Position numbers and translations under genes: made by a program
Notes under the pieces: generated by a model
The model's input: only the letters and a program-made list of their open reading frames with translations
What the model was told of the DNA's origin: nothing
Database searches by the model: none
Source of the DNA: Clostridiales bacterium
GTDB lineage: Bacteria; Bacillota; Clostridia; Lachnospirales; Lachnospiraceae
DNA: 32,154 nucleotides
NCBI GenBank assembly: GCA_021204765.1
Contig: JAJPYU010000235.1
Coordinates: forward strand, 1-32,154
Direction: 5' to 3'
In this document: positions 16,530 to 26,005 of the stretch, piece after piece
Position numbering within the stretch: position 1 is the first letter of the stretch
How the letters are laid out: every line of letters begins with the position of its first letter

Positions 16530-18152
16530 ATGAAGAGAAAGAAATTATTTTTTGGAACCCTTGCAGCTCTTATTATACTGGCATGTACCGTGGTGACAGC
16601 CTTTGCTTCTGACGGCGGAGATTACACCCCCACCATGTATGCCACATTCTGGGCTCTTGTGCCTCCCATCGTGGCCATAGTCCTGGCTCTTATCACCAAG
16701 GAAGTCTACAGTTCCCTATTTATAGGGATAGTCATCGGCGGCATTTTCTATGCAGGTCCCCATTTTTCAACTATCATCCAGCACATATTCCGCACCGGGC
16801 TGGTGGGAGCAGTGGCGGACGCCGACAATGTGGAGATCCTGCTCTTCGTGGAGCTCTTAGGGATTATGGTCTGCCTCATGACAAAGGCCGGCGGTTCCGT
16901 GGCCTTCGGAAAATGGGCCGGGGAGCATATAAAGAGCCGTGTCGGAGCCCAGCTGGTCACCATACTCTTAGGCCTTCTGATCTTCGTGGATGACGGCTTT
17001 AACTGCCTGACTGTGGGCACGGTCATGAGGCCGGTCACCGACGAGCATAAGATTTCCCGGGCGAAGCTGGCATACATCATAGACTCCACCGCAGCCCCCA
17101 TCTGCATCATCGCCCCCATCTCATCCTGGGCTGCCGCAGTCACCGGCTTCGTGGAGGGGGAAAACGGTTTTGCATTATTCATCAAGGCCATACCCTACAA
17201 TTATTACGCATTGTTTACCATAGTCATGCTCTTCGCCCTGACACTTTTCAAGATGGATTTCGGCCCCATGAGGACCCATGAGAGAAACGCCTTTGAGAAG
17301 GGCGACCTTTTCACTACGCCTGACCGTCCCTACGGCGACGATTCCGACGAGGAGGACCACGCGAACGGCGGCGTCATCGACCTGGTATTTCCTGTCATAG
17401 CCCTCATCGCCTGCTGCATCATCGGCATCATTTATACCGGTGGATTCTTCTCAGGTGTGGGCTTCATCACAGCTTTCTCGGAGAGCGAGGCGGCTCTGGG
17501 CCTTATGATAGGGAGTTTTTTCGGAATGCTCATCACCATCATATTCTATGCGGTCAGGAAGACCATGAAGATTGGCGATTCCATCAAGTGCATCCCCGAG
17601 GGTGCCAAGACCATGATCCCGCCTATGATCATCCTGATATTGGCCTGGACCCTCAAAGCCATGACCGTAAGCCTGGGAGCTTCCGAGTATGTGGCAGGGG
17701 TCGTGGACGCGGCCAAAGGCGGGCTGTTCTACTTCCTGCCGGCTATCATCTTTGTGGTGGCGGTATTCCTCTCATTCTCCACAGGCACATCCTGGGGGAC
17801 TTTCGGAATTCTCATTCCTATCGTCGTGGCAGTGTTTGCCGGGAAAGATGAGACCATGCTGGTCCTCTCCATCTCAGCCTGCATGGCCGGAGCCGTCTGC
17901 GGCGATCACTGTTCGCCTATTTCGGATACGACCATCATGTCCTCGGCGGGGGCCCGGTGCAGCCACGTGAACCATGTCTCGACCCAGCTGCCCTACGCCA
18001 TTACAGTGGCCTGTGTCAGCTTTGTCACCTATATTCTTGCGGGATTCATAAGGAGGGCGGTCATCTGCCTGCCCATAGGTGTCGTGCTGATGGTGGCGGT
18101 GCTCTTCGTGATAAAGAAGATAACGGGGAGGAAGCAGGCGGTGGCAGGCTGA
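16530..18152 (+). CDS. Na+/H+ antiporter NhaC family protein
   Basis: Multi-TM protein; TKEVYSSLFIGIVIGGIFYAG, FVDDGFNCLTVGTVMRPVTDEHKISRAKLAYIIDSTAAPICIIAPISSWAA, FSTGTSWGTFGILIPIV, GDHCSPISDTTIMSSAGARCSHVNHVSTQLPY. Confidence 0.9.
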   Translation: MKRKKLFFGTLAALIILACTVVTAFASDGGDYTPTMYATFWALVPPIVAIVLALITKEVYSSLFIGIVIGGIFYAGPHFSTIIQHIFRTGLVGAVADADNVEILLFVELLGIMVCLMTKAGGSVAFGKWAGEHIKSRVGAQLVTILLGLLIFVDDGFNCLTVGTVMRPVTDEHKISRAKLAYIIDSTAAPICIIAPISSWAAAVTGFVEGENGFALFIKAIPYNYYALFTIVMLFALTLFKMDFGPMRTHERNAFEKGDLFTTPDRPYGDDSDEEDHANGGVIDLVFPVIALIACCIIGIIYTGGFFSGVGFITAFSESEAALGLMIGSFFGMLITIIFYAVRKTMKIGDSIKCIPEGAKTMIPPMIILILAWTLKAMTVSLGASEYVAGVVDAAKGGLFYFLPAIIFVVAVFLSFSTGTSWGTFGILIPIVVAVFAGKDETMLVLSISACMAGAVCGDHCSPISDTTIMSSAGARCSHVNHVSTQLPYAITVACVSFVTYILAGFIRRAVICLPIGVVLMVAVLFVIKKITGRKQAVAG

Positions 18153-18170
18153 CCGGTTCAGACCTGAGCA

Positions 18171-19496
18171 ATGAGTAATACCGGCGCATCGCCCCTACTC
18201 GGTTGCGACGGTGCAGGGAGAGTTATGAATTTAGTTCGCACCTACGGGAATATAATAAAAAAGCAGGCACCCGTCCACAAAAAGGCAGCCTATCGCATGA
18301 TATGCGTGGGGCTGGGCCTGGAGAGATTCCGCACAAATCATCTGGCGGACAGGAAGATTCCCGCTGCATGGCGGCATCTTAACACTTACGCTGTGGAACA
18401 GGTGAGGGCGGCATTAAAAGACCCGGAGCACACTGTCTGGGCCAATATCTTTGCGCCGGTGGAGATACTGCAGTGCTTTGATGTCCATACATTATCAATT
18501 GAGTGTCTCAGCTCGTTTTTGTCAGGATTTACAATAGAAGATTATTTCCTGGACTACGCCGAGGCAGAGGGCATTTCCCCCACGCTCTGCTCATATCACA
18601 GGAATTTTGTCGGTGCCATGGACAGCGGCATCATTCCCCCGGCGGCCTTCGCGGTCACCACCTCCACAATCTGCGATGGAAATGTGAATACCTTCCGACA
18701 TCTGGGACGAAAGCATCATGTACCCACATTTCTTCTGGATATCCCCGATAAGTATACGCCGGAAGCGGAAGAGTATGTGGTGGGACAGCTGCGGGAGCTC
18801 ATCGGCCGGTTGGAGGAGACCTTCCACACAGGTCTTGATATGGACCGCCTCTCCGGGATATTAAAGCGGGAAAATGCCTCCAAGGAAAGCTACGCCAGAA
18901 GCCTTGCCATGATGGCGACCAGGGCTTATCCATCAACACTTACCATGCAAATGTATATGCTCTTTGCAAATCACATGAATATCGGAACGTCTGAGATCTA
19001 TGATTTCTATAGGGAGATGGAGGAAGAATTAAGTTCCGCACCGGAGTTTCACGGAATTAATATTTTCTGGGTTCATTTGCTTCCTTATTATCAGGAGACT
19101 CTCAAAAGCTATTTTAATGTCAGCGACAGATTCCAGATACAGGGGCTGGACTTAAGCCTTGACTACATGGAGCCGCTGGATCCTGCCCATCCCCTGGAGG
19201 CCCTGGCGAAAAAAATGATCTGCAATATCTACAACGGTTCCTACGAGAGAAAGGCGGATATGGTAAGCCGAATCGTGGAGGAGATCCATCCTGACGGAGT
19301 CATCAATTTCTGCCACTGGGGCTGCAAGCAGTCCTCCGGCGGTGCCATGATACTTAAAGAAAAACTGCAGGAGAAGGGCACGCCTTTCCTCATTATAGAC
19401 GGAGATGGAATAGACAGGAGAAACAGCCACGACGGCCAGATAAAGACCCGCTTTGAGGCTTTTCTGGAGATCATAGAGCAGCAGAAGGGGGCTTAA
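18171..19496 (+). CDS. 2-hydroxyacyl-CoA dehydratase family protein
   Basis: NLVRTYGNIIKKQAPVHKKAAYRMI..., WANIFAPVEILQCFDV, LCSYHRNFVGAMDSGIIPPAAFAVTTSTICDGN, VINFCHWGCKQSSGGAMILKEKL. Confidence 0.85.
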   Translation: MSNTGASPLLGCDGAGRVMNLVRTYGNIIKKQAPVHKKAAYRMICVGLGLERFRTNHLADRKIPAAWRHLNTYAVEQVRAALKDPEHTVWANIFAPVEILQCFDVHTLSIECLSSFLSGFTIEDYFLDYAEAEGISPTLCSYHRNFVGAMDSGIIPPAAFAVTTSTICDGNVNTFRHLGRKHHVPTFLLDIPDKYTPEAEEYVVGQLRELIGRLEETFHTGLDMDRLSGILKRENASKESYARSLAMMATRAYPSTLTMQMYMLFANHMNIGTSEIYDFYREMEEELSSAPEFHGINIFWVHLLPYYQETLKSYFNVSDRFQIQGLDLSLDYMEPLDPAHPLEALAKKMICNIYNGSYERKADMVSRIVEEIHPDGVINFCHWGCKQSSGGAMILKEKLQEKGTPFLIIDGDGIDRRNSHDGQIKTRFEAFLEIIEQQKGA

Positions 19497-19498
19497 GA

Positions 19499-21400
19499 AT
19501 GATTGCTTACATGTGCAAATACGCTCCAATTGAGATATTAGAGGCCTTCGGGGACACGGCAGTCATCATGGAGCCCCATGTGGCTAATTTCAACCATGCC
19601 GACAGCCTGATGCATCCCAATATCTGCTCCTACGTGAAGGCTGTGCTGGAGGAGTTCGAGTGCGGCAGCTATGGGGGAATGATATTTACCACCTGCTGTG
19701 ACAGTTCCCGGAGACTCTTTGACACCCTGAAGCGACTCCATCCGGAGAAATTCTTTTTCTGCTTCGACCTGCCCAGGAAGAATAATGATTTCGCCGTTTC
19801 TCTCTATAAGTCACAGATGAAGAATCTAATAGAGGAATATTCTGCCTTTTCCGGAAGAGCTTTTGATGCGGGAAAGCTGGCGGATATCTGCGATGGAGAG
19901 ATAGCTGCGCAGGAGCGGAAGAGAGAACTGCTTTCTTCCGGTCACATAAATGAAAAGCTCTGCGATATCTCAGTCTGCCTCGCCGGGGCCCGGCCCGGCT
20001 CAGAGGTAAAGCAGCTTATCGAGGATAAGGGAGCGCGTATAGCACTGGATCTGACCTGCACCGGGGTCACCAGGGAGTATGCCATAGACAGGGAAGATAT
20101 ATTGGGAAGCTATGCAAAGAGCCTCCTTGACCAGATCCCCTGTATGCGTATGAGCGAGGCCTGTCGCAGGCAGGATATACTGGCGGAATGCGCCGGAGAG
20201 CTGGACGGCATCATTTATCATACGGTGAAATTCTGCGACATTTATTCATATGAATATACGGAGCTTAAGGAAAGCTGCGGCCTGCCCATGGTGAAACTGG
20301 AGACTGACGCCACCAGCCAGTGCGCCGGACAGATACTCACCAGGGTAGAGGCTTTCTGCGAGGAGCTGAGGACTGGGAAAAAACATGGGAAGACGACAGA
20401 TGAGAGTGAGACAGGGCGACAGTCAGGTTCAGATAAAATGGATAATGACCGCTGCAGCTGTCCTGGTATAGACGCTCCTGAAATTCCCCGCATATCAGTT
20501 GGGGACGTAGCGGGAGATAAGCTGTCTAAAGGATTGGATCCGCAGTCAAAAATGGTATCAGAAGAATTATCCGGCAAACGGACAGGAACAGTTGCCGCCA
20601 TTCAAAATAATATAAATAAAGGAGAAAGGCATATGTATATCATGGGAATAGACAGTGGCTCTACTTCCACCAACGCCGTAATAATAAATGAGAAAAAAGA
20701 AATCCTTGCCTCGGCAGTCCTGCGCACAGGGGCCAGAAGCTCTGAGAGCGCACAACGCATCCTTAAGCAGGTGCTTTCGCAGGCTGGTCTGGAACTCCCG
20801 GATCTCTCCTCAATCGTCTCCACCGGTTACGGCCGTGTCAGCATCCCCTTCGCCGACAGGAATGTGACGGAGATCAGCTGCCATGGGCGGGGAGCGTATT
20901 TTTTAAATCCGAAAGTCCGCACCATCCTGGACATAGGCGGCCAGGACAGCAAGGCCATAAAGCTTAATGAACAGGGCGAAGTGGTTGATTTCGTCATGAA
21001 CGACAAATGCGCCGCCGGGACGGGACGCTTCCTGGAGATGATGGCCGCCACCCTGGAGGTGGACATAAGTGAGCTGGGTCCTCTGTCCCTTAAGTCAAAA
21101 GAGGATGTGGAGATCAGCAGCATGTGCACGGTCTTCGCCGAGTCGGAGGTCATCTCACTTATAGCTCAGAATAAGGAGACGTCCGACATAGCCCACGGCG
21201 TCCACAAAGCCATAGCAGGCAAGGCCATGTCCCTCATCAGGAGAGTAAATCCCGAGCCAGTCTACATGATGACGGGAGGAGTAGCAAAGAATCCCGGCGT
21301 CGTCAGAGTTCTGGAGGAGATGCTGAGAACTCCTCTCTACATCTACGAGGAGCCTGAGATCGTGGGTGCGCTGGGCGCTGCCCTTTACGGACTCGAGTAA
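19499..21400 (+). CDS. Fusion: 2-hydroxyacyl-CoA dehydratase-family domain + acyl-CoA dehydratase activase (BadF/BadG/HgdC type)
   Basis: N-terminal part MCKYAPIEILEAFGDTAVIMEPH...NICSYVKAVLEE; C-terminal part MYIMGIDSGSTSTNAVIINEKKE..., VSTGYGR, DIGGQDSKAIKLNEQGEVVDFVMNDKCAAGTGRFLEMMA, SSMCTVFAESEVISLIAQ. Internal ATG at 20633 preceded by aaaGGAGaaaggcat. Confidence 0.88.
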   Translation: MIAYMCKYAPIEILEAFGDTAVIMEPHVANFNHADSLMHPNICSYVKAVLEEFECGSYGGMIFTTCCDSSRRLFDTLKRLHPEKFFFCFDLPRKNNDFAVSLYKSQMKNLIEEYSAFSGRAFDAGKLADICDGEIAAQERKRELLSSGHINEKLCDISVCLAGARPGSEVKQLIEDKGARIALDLTCTGVTREYAIDREDILGSYAKSLLDQIPCMRMSEACRRQDILAECAGELDGIIYHTVKFCDIYSYEYTELKESCGLPMVKLETDATSQCAGQILTRVEAFCEELRTGKKHGKTTDESETGRQSGSDKMDNDRCSCPGIDAPEIPRISVGDVAGDKLSKGLDPQSKMVSEELSGKRTGTVAAIQNNINKGERHMYIMGIDSGSTSTNAVIINEKKEILASAVLRTGARSSESAQRILKQVLSQAGLELPDLSSIVSTGYGRVSIPFADRNVTEISCHGRGAYFLNPKVRTILDIGGQDSKAIKLNEQGEVVDFVMNDKCAAGTGRFLEMMAATLEVDISELGPLSLKSKEDVEISSMCTVFAESEVISLIAQNKETSDIAHGVHKAIAGKAMSLIRRVNPEPVYMMTGGVAKNPGVVRVLEEMLRTPLYIYEEPEIVGALGAALYGLE

Positions 21401-21407
21401 AACTTTA

Positions 21408-21448
21408 TTGATAATTGCTTTTGGATGGTATATACTTAGTATATACTA
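21408..21448 (+). promoter_or_regulatory. Promoter and candidate autoregulatory operator of mazEF-like module
   Basis: TTGATA (21408-21413), 17-nt spacer, TATACT (21431-21436). GTATATACT direct repeat at 21428 and 21439; 12-bp palindrome TAGTATATACTA 21437-21448. Confidence 0.65.
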
Positions 21449-21475
21449 AAAATATTTTAAGAGAGGAGCTGTATT

Positions 21476-21718
21476 ATGGTCGCGCAGGTAAAAGCATGGG
21501 GAAATGGCCAGGGAGTAAGATTTTCCAAAGAGTTACTTGAAACTCTTGGGATCCATCTTAATGATTATCTTCAGGTTAAAGTTGTAAATGAAGATATAGT
21601 TTTATCCAAAACCTTTAAACATAAAACTTTAGAAGAACGCACTGCGGAATGTGGTGGAAAGCTTGGGCCATATGAGGAGTCCGATTGGGGTGAGCCTGTG
21701 GGAAGAGAGGTATGGTAG
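21476..21718 (+). CDS. AbrB/MazE-like antitoxin
   Basis: MVAQVKAWGNGQGVRFSKELLETLGIHLNDYLQVKVVNEDIVLSK, typical swapped-hairpin AbrB N-terminus; 3 nt upstream of toxin ORF. Confidence 0.88.
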   Translation: MVAQVKAWGNGQGVRFSKELLETLGIHLNDYLQVKVVNEDIVLSKTFKHKTLEERTAECGGKLGPYEESDWGEPVGREVW

Positions 21719-21721
21719 GGC

Positions 21722-22033
21722 ATGCTTGATATCTCACAGGGTGATGTCCTGAAGGTTGAAAAGCAGACATTTCCGGTTTTGATCGTCAGTAAAAATTTTT
21801 TTAACAGATCTGAGAGGGTTATGGCGTGCCCGATCAGGCAGACTACTGATACAGACCCATTACACATTTATATTGAAACCGATGATATTTCCGGTACTGT
21901 TATGTGTGAACAGGTAAAATTATTGGATCTGCATTTTCGTGGATATAAGAAAACAGGTGAATTGCCGCTGGATTTAATTATGAATATCACAGATGCGATC
22001 CAGGGAATATTTGATTATTATCCGTACAATTAA
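21722..22033 (+). CDS. MazF/PemK-like toxin, divergent
   Basis: MLDISQGDVLKVEKQTFPVLIVSKNFFNRSERVMACPIRQT...IETDDISGTVMCEQVKLLDLHFRGYKKTGEL. Partner of upstream MazE-like gene. Confidence 0.78.
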   Translation: MLDISQGDVLKVEKQTFPVLIVSKNFFNRSERVMACPIRQTTDTDPLHIYIETDDISGTVMCEQVKLLDLHFRGYKKTGELPLDLIMNITDAIQGIFDYYPYN

Positions 22034-22045
22034 AGAGAGATTCAT

Positions 22046-22417
22046 ATGACATATAAAAGTGATATAGAGATAGCTCAGGTGTGCGAGATGAGAAAGATCA
22101 CAGAGATCGCTGAGATCGCCGGTGAGGATGAGAAGTGCCTGGAGCTGTATGGGAATTATAAGGCGAAGGTGGACTACGCCCTGCTGCGTGATCAGGCCGG
22201 GAAGCCGGATGGGAAGCTGGTCCTGGTGACGGCCATCAACCCGACACCTGCCGGAGAGGGCAAGACCCAGTACAGCTTCTCCGATGACCACCACTTTCTG
22301 GGTGCACTTTCCGGCTTTACCATCACGGTCAGAAACCTTAAAGTCTCCGCAGGCGCCGGCTTCATCGTGGCCTTAACAGGTGACATCATGACCATGCCGG
22401 GACTCCCCAGTAGGTGA
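22046..22417 (+). pseudogene. fhs: Formate-tetrahydrofolate ligase remnant with large in-frame internal deletion
   Basis: N-terminus ...[12 protein letters not shown]...[11 protein letters not shown]...[18 protein letters not shown] is joined directly to C-terminal [47 protein letters not shown], then SR-stop. Confidence 0.88.
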
Positions 22418-22433
22418 TAACCTTGATTTGAGC

Positions 22434-22563
22434 GATAAGCGACGAGAGTGCGGTTATGGTGGAGATTTTGACTGTTTGCAGGCATAAATCTCCTCTCATA
22501 GCCGCATTTGAGTGCAACGGACATCGAAAAACGCGAAGCTTTTTGAGATGCTCGTCGCTTTTC
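22434..22563. repeat. Three-way-junction-like structured element
   Basis: Closing stem AAGCGACGAG (22437-22446) / CTCGTCGCTT (22551-22560). Arm 1 22449-22506 (TGCGGTTATG/CATAGCCGCA plus GGAGATTT/AAATCTCC). Arm 2 22522-22550 (CATC/GATG, AAAAA/TTTTT, GC-GAA-GC). Confidence 0.75.
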
Positions 22564-22620
22564 ATAATTTTCCTTATTAGGGCACCTAGTTAATTGTACA
22601 TTTTTCTAAACCCTTCTGAA

Positions 22621-22639
22621 TCGCAAGACTTTCGCAAGA
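22621..22639. repeat. Tandem motif TCGCAAGA-n3-TCGCAAGA, copy 2
   Basis: TCGCAAGA at 22621 and 22632, 11-nt period, as at 15840-15858. Confidence 0.6.
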
Positions 22640-22749
22640 CTTTATTCATTTTTTTATTTTGTCTCTTCCGCTAAGGTATCCAAAGATGTGTTGGGCGGGG
22701 TTTTTGTGCCCGCCGCATGAATCTTAAAGGCCGGGAGGAGCGAACGCAG

Positions 22750-23079
22750 ATGAATATACTTTCCAATATCAACGGATCATGCCTGCTTTTCGGCATAATT
22801 TTCCTGATCGCAGGTTTTGTTTTTTTGATTGGCAAGGGACACGAACATATCAAGGCCTGGCAGAATATGACTGAGGAGGAGAAGGCCAAAGTAGACATCA
22901 AGCCTCTCTGCCGGAATCTGGGAGGCATACTCATGCTTTGCGGCGCCATTTTTCTGGTAAGCGGATTCTGGGCAGCCTTTAAGACCAACTGCTTCGCCTG
23001 GGCCATGCTGGCCTGGATGGTGGTCACTATCCTTGATGTAATCTACATCCAAAAAAGCGATAAATATAAGCTGGAGTAG
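22750..23079 (+). CDS. DUF3784-like small membrane protein
   Basis: MNILSNINGSCLLFGIIFLIAGFVFLIGKGHEHIKAWQNMTEEEKAKVDIKPLCRNLGGILMLCGAIFLVSGFW..., three predicted TM segments. Confidence 0.75.
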   Translation: MNILSNINGSCLLFGIIFLIAGFVFLIGKGHEHIKAWQNMTEEEKAKVDIKPLCRNLGGILMLCGAIFLVSGFWAAFKTNCFAWAMLAWMVVTILDVIYIQKSDKYKLE

Positions 23080-23091
23080 GAGTCAGCCATA

Positions 23092-23135
23092 CGCTTTGCG
23101 GGGTTTGGGACAATGAGCCCGGCCCCCGCAAAGCG
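23092..23135. promoter_or_regulatory. GC-rich 12-bp hairpin between DUF3784-like gene and mgtA
   Basis: CGCTTTGCGGGG (23092-23103) / CCCCGCAAAGCG (23124-23135); no T-tract follows on the + strand. Confidence 0.6.
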
Positions 23136-23224
23136 GTTAATCATAAACCGGCCCGCTCTGCCATAGCAGGGTAAGCCAGAATACTTTTCACATCACAAGT
23201 TTTTTAAAGAAAGAGGTGAGAGTT

Positions 23225-25987
23225 ATGGCGAAGAACAAGAAAGCCGATACTTCTGCCGACAGTAAGCGGAATGAGATCCGCGAAATCACTGAGCAGCGTA
23301 TCGAGCACTTTGCCAATCAGCCCATCGGAGATCTGTTAAAAGAAATTGACGGAAATCTCGTGGGTCTTGATGAGGCAACAGTTAACAAGAACCGTGAGAA
23401 ATACGGGAAGAACGTTGTCACGCACGGAAGAGAGAAAACTATGGCTGAGAGACTTGCTTCCGCGTTCGTCAACCCCTTCACGGCTATCCTGTGCTGCCTG
23501 GCTATCGTTTCCGCTATCACGGATATGATCTGCCCTATGCTGAACCTGCTGGGAAGCACACCGGATGATTTCGACTGCATGACAGTCATCATCATCCTCT
23601 GCATGGTCGCTATTTCCGGTATCATGCGTTTCGTTCAGGAGACGCGAAGCGGAAATGCCACCAAGTCACTGCTGGCGCTGATCACATCCACCAGCACGGT
23701 CACCCGTAAGGGACAGGAAGAGATCGAAATCCCCAACGATGATCTGGTCGTCGGAGATATCATCCATCTGTCCGCAGGCACCATGATTCCGGCTGACTGC
23801 CGCATCATCGAGGCCAATGACCTGTTCGTCTCCCAGTCCGGTATGACCGGTGAGTCTGAGCCTATCGAAAAATGGCCCACACTCCCCGAGAGTACACTGC
23901 CGGTACTGACCGATTATCAGGACATCGTTTTCATGGGTACCAACGTCGTCTCAGGATCCGGCAAGGCCATCGTGGTCTCCCCCGGTGACTACACCATTTT
24001 CGGTACTATGGCCCAGACTCTGCAGGATGCAGAGGTGGAGACAAGCTTCTCCAAAGGTGTTAACGCTGTGTCATGGGTTCTGATTCGTTTTATGCTGGTC
24101 ATGGTCCCCACCGTCTTCGTTATCAACGGTATCACCAATGGTAACTGGGTGGACGCTTTCATGTACGGTATCTCAATCGCTGTCGGCCTGACACCTGAGA
24201 TGCTGCCTATGATCGTTACGACCTGTCTGGCCAAGGGCGCTGTCTCAATGAGTAAACAGAAGACGGTCGTGAAGAACTTGAACTCTATCCAGAATTTCGG
24301 TGCTATAGATGTGCTCTGCACAGATAAGACCGGTACCCTGACCCAGGATCACATCATCCTGGAGTACCACATGAATATCGAGGGACTGGAGGATTCCAGG
24401 ATCCTGCGCCATGCTTATCTTAACAGCTACTTCCAGACCGGTTATAAGAACCTGATGGATATGGCCATCATCGCCAAGACCGAGGAGGAAGAGGAAGAGG
24501 ATCCCAGCCTTCAGGATCTTTCCGAGGCCTACACCAAGGTGGATGAGATTCCTTTCGATTTCGTCCGCCGTCGGCTGACTACAGTCGTTGAGGACAGGGC
24601 CGGCAAAACCCAGATGGTCACCAAGGGAGCTATCGAGGAAATGCTGGAGGTCAGCACCATGGTCGAGATCGAGGGCCAGGTGTATCCTCTTACTGAGGAG
24701 ATGCGTGAGAGAGTACTCTCCACCGTTGACAGTCTCAATAACAAGGGCTTCCGTGTACTGGGACTGTCCCAGAAGAGCAATCCTTCACCTGTCGGCACTT
24801 TCGGTGTCCAGGATGAGTGCGACATGGTTCTTCTCGGATACCTTGCCTTCCTCGATCCGCCGAAAGAGACTACCGCTGCAGCCATCAAGGCTCTTAAGCA
24901 GCACGGTGTTGACACCAAGATCCTCACCGGTGATAATGAGAAAGTCACCCGTACCATCTGCAAGCAGGTGGGACTTAAGGTCAATAACATGCTCTTAGGA
25001 CCCCAGATCGAGGAGCTCTCCGATGATGATCTGGCAGCCATGGCTGAGACCACCCAGGTCTTCGCAAAGCTTAACCCTCACCAGAAAGCGCGTATAGTCC
25101 AGGTTCTTCGTGATAACGGACATGTCGTGGGCTTCATGGGTGATGGTATCAATGATGCCGCCGCACTTAAAGGCGCTGATATCGGTATCTCTGTTGATAC
25201 TGCCGTCGACGTGGCAAAAGAGTCCGCAGATATCATTCTGCTGGAGAAAGACCTGATGGTCCTGGAGCGCGGTATTGTTGAAGGCCGTAAGACCTACGCC
25301 AATATGATCAAGTATATCAAGATGACCGCATCGTCCAACTTCGGTAACATGTTCTCCACCATTGCGGCTTCCGCACTGCTGAAGTTCGTGCCCATGATGC
25401 CTACGCATCTGATCTTCCTGAACCTGATCTACGATCTGTCCTGCACATCCATTCCGTGGGATAACGTTGATGAAGAGTTCCTTGAAGTACCCCGAAAATG
25501 GGATGCCTCTTCAGTGGGAAGTTTCATGATCTGGCTTGGACCAACCAGCTCGATATTCGACTGGACGACGTACCTGTTTATGTTCTTCGTGTTCTGTCCG
25601 CAGATATGCGGCGGGCACCGGTACAACGAGCTGGCAAATTATTACAGTGGCGACACGCTGGCACAGATGCAGAAGAATTACGCGGCACTGTTCCAGGCCG
25701 GATGGTTCGTCGAGTCCATGTGGAGCCAGACTCTGGTCATCCATATGATCCGTACCCCCAAGTGGCCTTTCCTGCAGAGCCATGCATCCTGGCAGGTATG
25801 TGCCCTTACCTTTACCGGTATCGGCGTGCTGACCATCATCCCTTACACCGGATTCGGCCGCATGATCGGTCTGGTGGGAATGCAGCCCATGTACTTTGCT
25901 TACCTGATCCCCTGCATCATCTTCTACATGCTGCTGGCGACCAGTATCAAGAAGGCTTATGTCCGTCACTTTGGCGAGCTCTTATAA
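23225..25987 (+). CDS. mgtA: Magnesium-translocating P-type ATPase (MgtA/MgtB)
   Basis: [95 protein letters not shown]. Confidence 0.95.
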   Translation: MAKNKKADTSADSKRNEIREITEQRIEHFANQPIGDLLKEIDGNLVGLDEATVNKNREKYGKNVVTHGREKTMAERLASAFVNPFTAILCCLAIVSAITDMICPMLNLLGSTPDDFDCMTVIIILCMVAISGIMRFVQETRSGNATKSLLALITSTSTVTRKGQEEIEIPNDDLVVGDIIHLSAGTMIPADCRIIEANDLFVSQSGMTGESEPIEKWPTLPESTLPVLTDYQDIVFMGTNVVSGSGKAIVVSPGDYTIFGTMAQTLQDAEVETSFSKGVNAVSWVLIRFMLVMVPTVFVINGITNGNWVDAFMYGISIAVGLTPEMLPMIVTTCLAKGAVSMSKQKTVVKNLNSIQNFGAIDVLCTDKTGTLTQDHIILEYHMNIEGLEDSRILRHAYLNSYFQTGYKNLMDMAIIAKTEEEEEEDPSLQDLSEAYTKVDEIPFDFVRRRLTTVVEDRAGKTQMVTKGAIEEMLEVSTMVEIEGQVYPLTEEMRERVLSTVDSLNNKGFRVLGLSQKSNPSPVGTFGVQDECDMVLLGYLAFLDPPKETTAAAIKALKQHGVDTKILTGDNEKVTRTICKQVGLKVNNMLLGPQIEELSDDDLAAMAETTQVFAKLNPHQKARIVQVLRDNGHVVGFMGDGINDAAALKGADIGISVDTAVDVAKESADIILLEKDLMVLERGIVEGRKTYANMIKYIKMTASSNFGNMFSTIAASALLKFVPMMPTHLIFLNLIYDLSCTSIPWDNVDEEFLEVPRKWDASSVGSFMIWLGPTSSIFDWTTYLFMFFVFCPQICGGHRYNELANYYSGDTLAQMQKNYAALFQAGWFVESMWSQTLVIHMIRTPKWPFLQSHASWQVCALTFTGIGVLTIIPYTGFGRMIGLVGMQPMYFAYLIPCIIFYMLLATSIKKAYVRHFGELL

Positions 25988-26005
25988 GGAAAAGGAGGTA
26001 TCGTT

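Noticed and set aside
22434-22563. Structured element considered as a group II intron fragment or tRNA-like gene
   Set aside because: No domain V (AGC...GUU-type) motif or tRNA T-loop/anticodon features could be recognised by eye; left as an unclassified structure.
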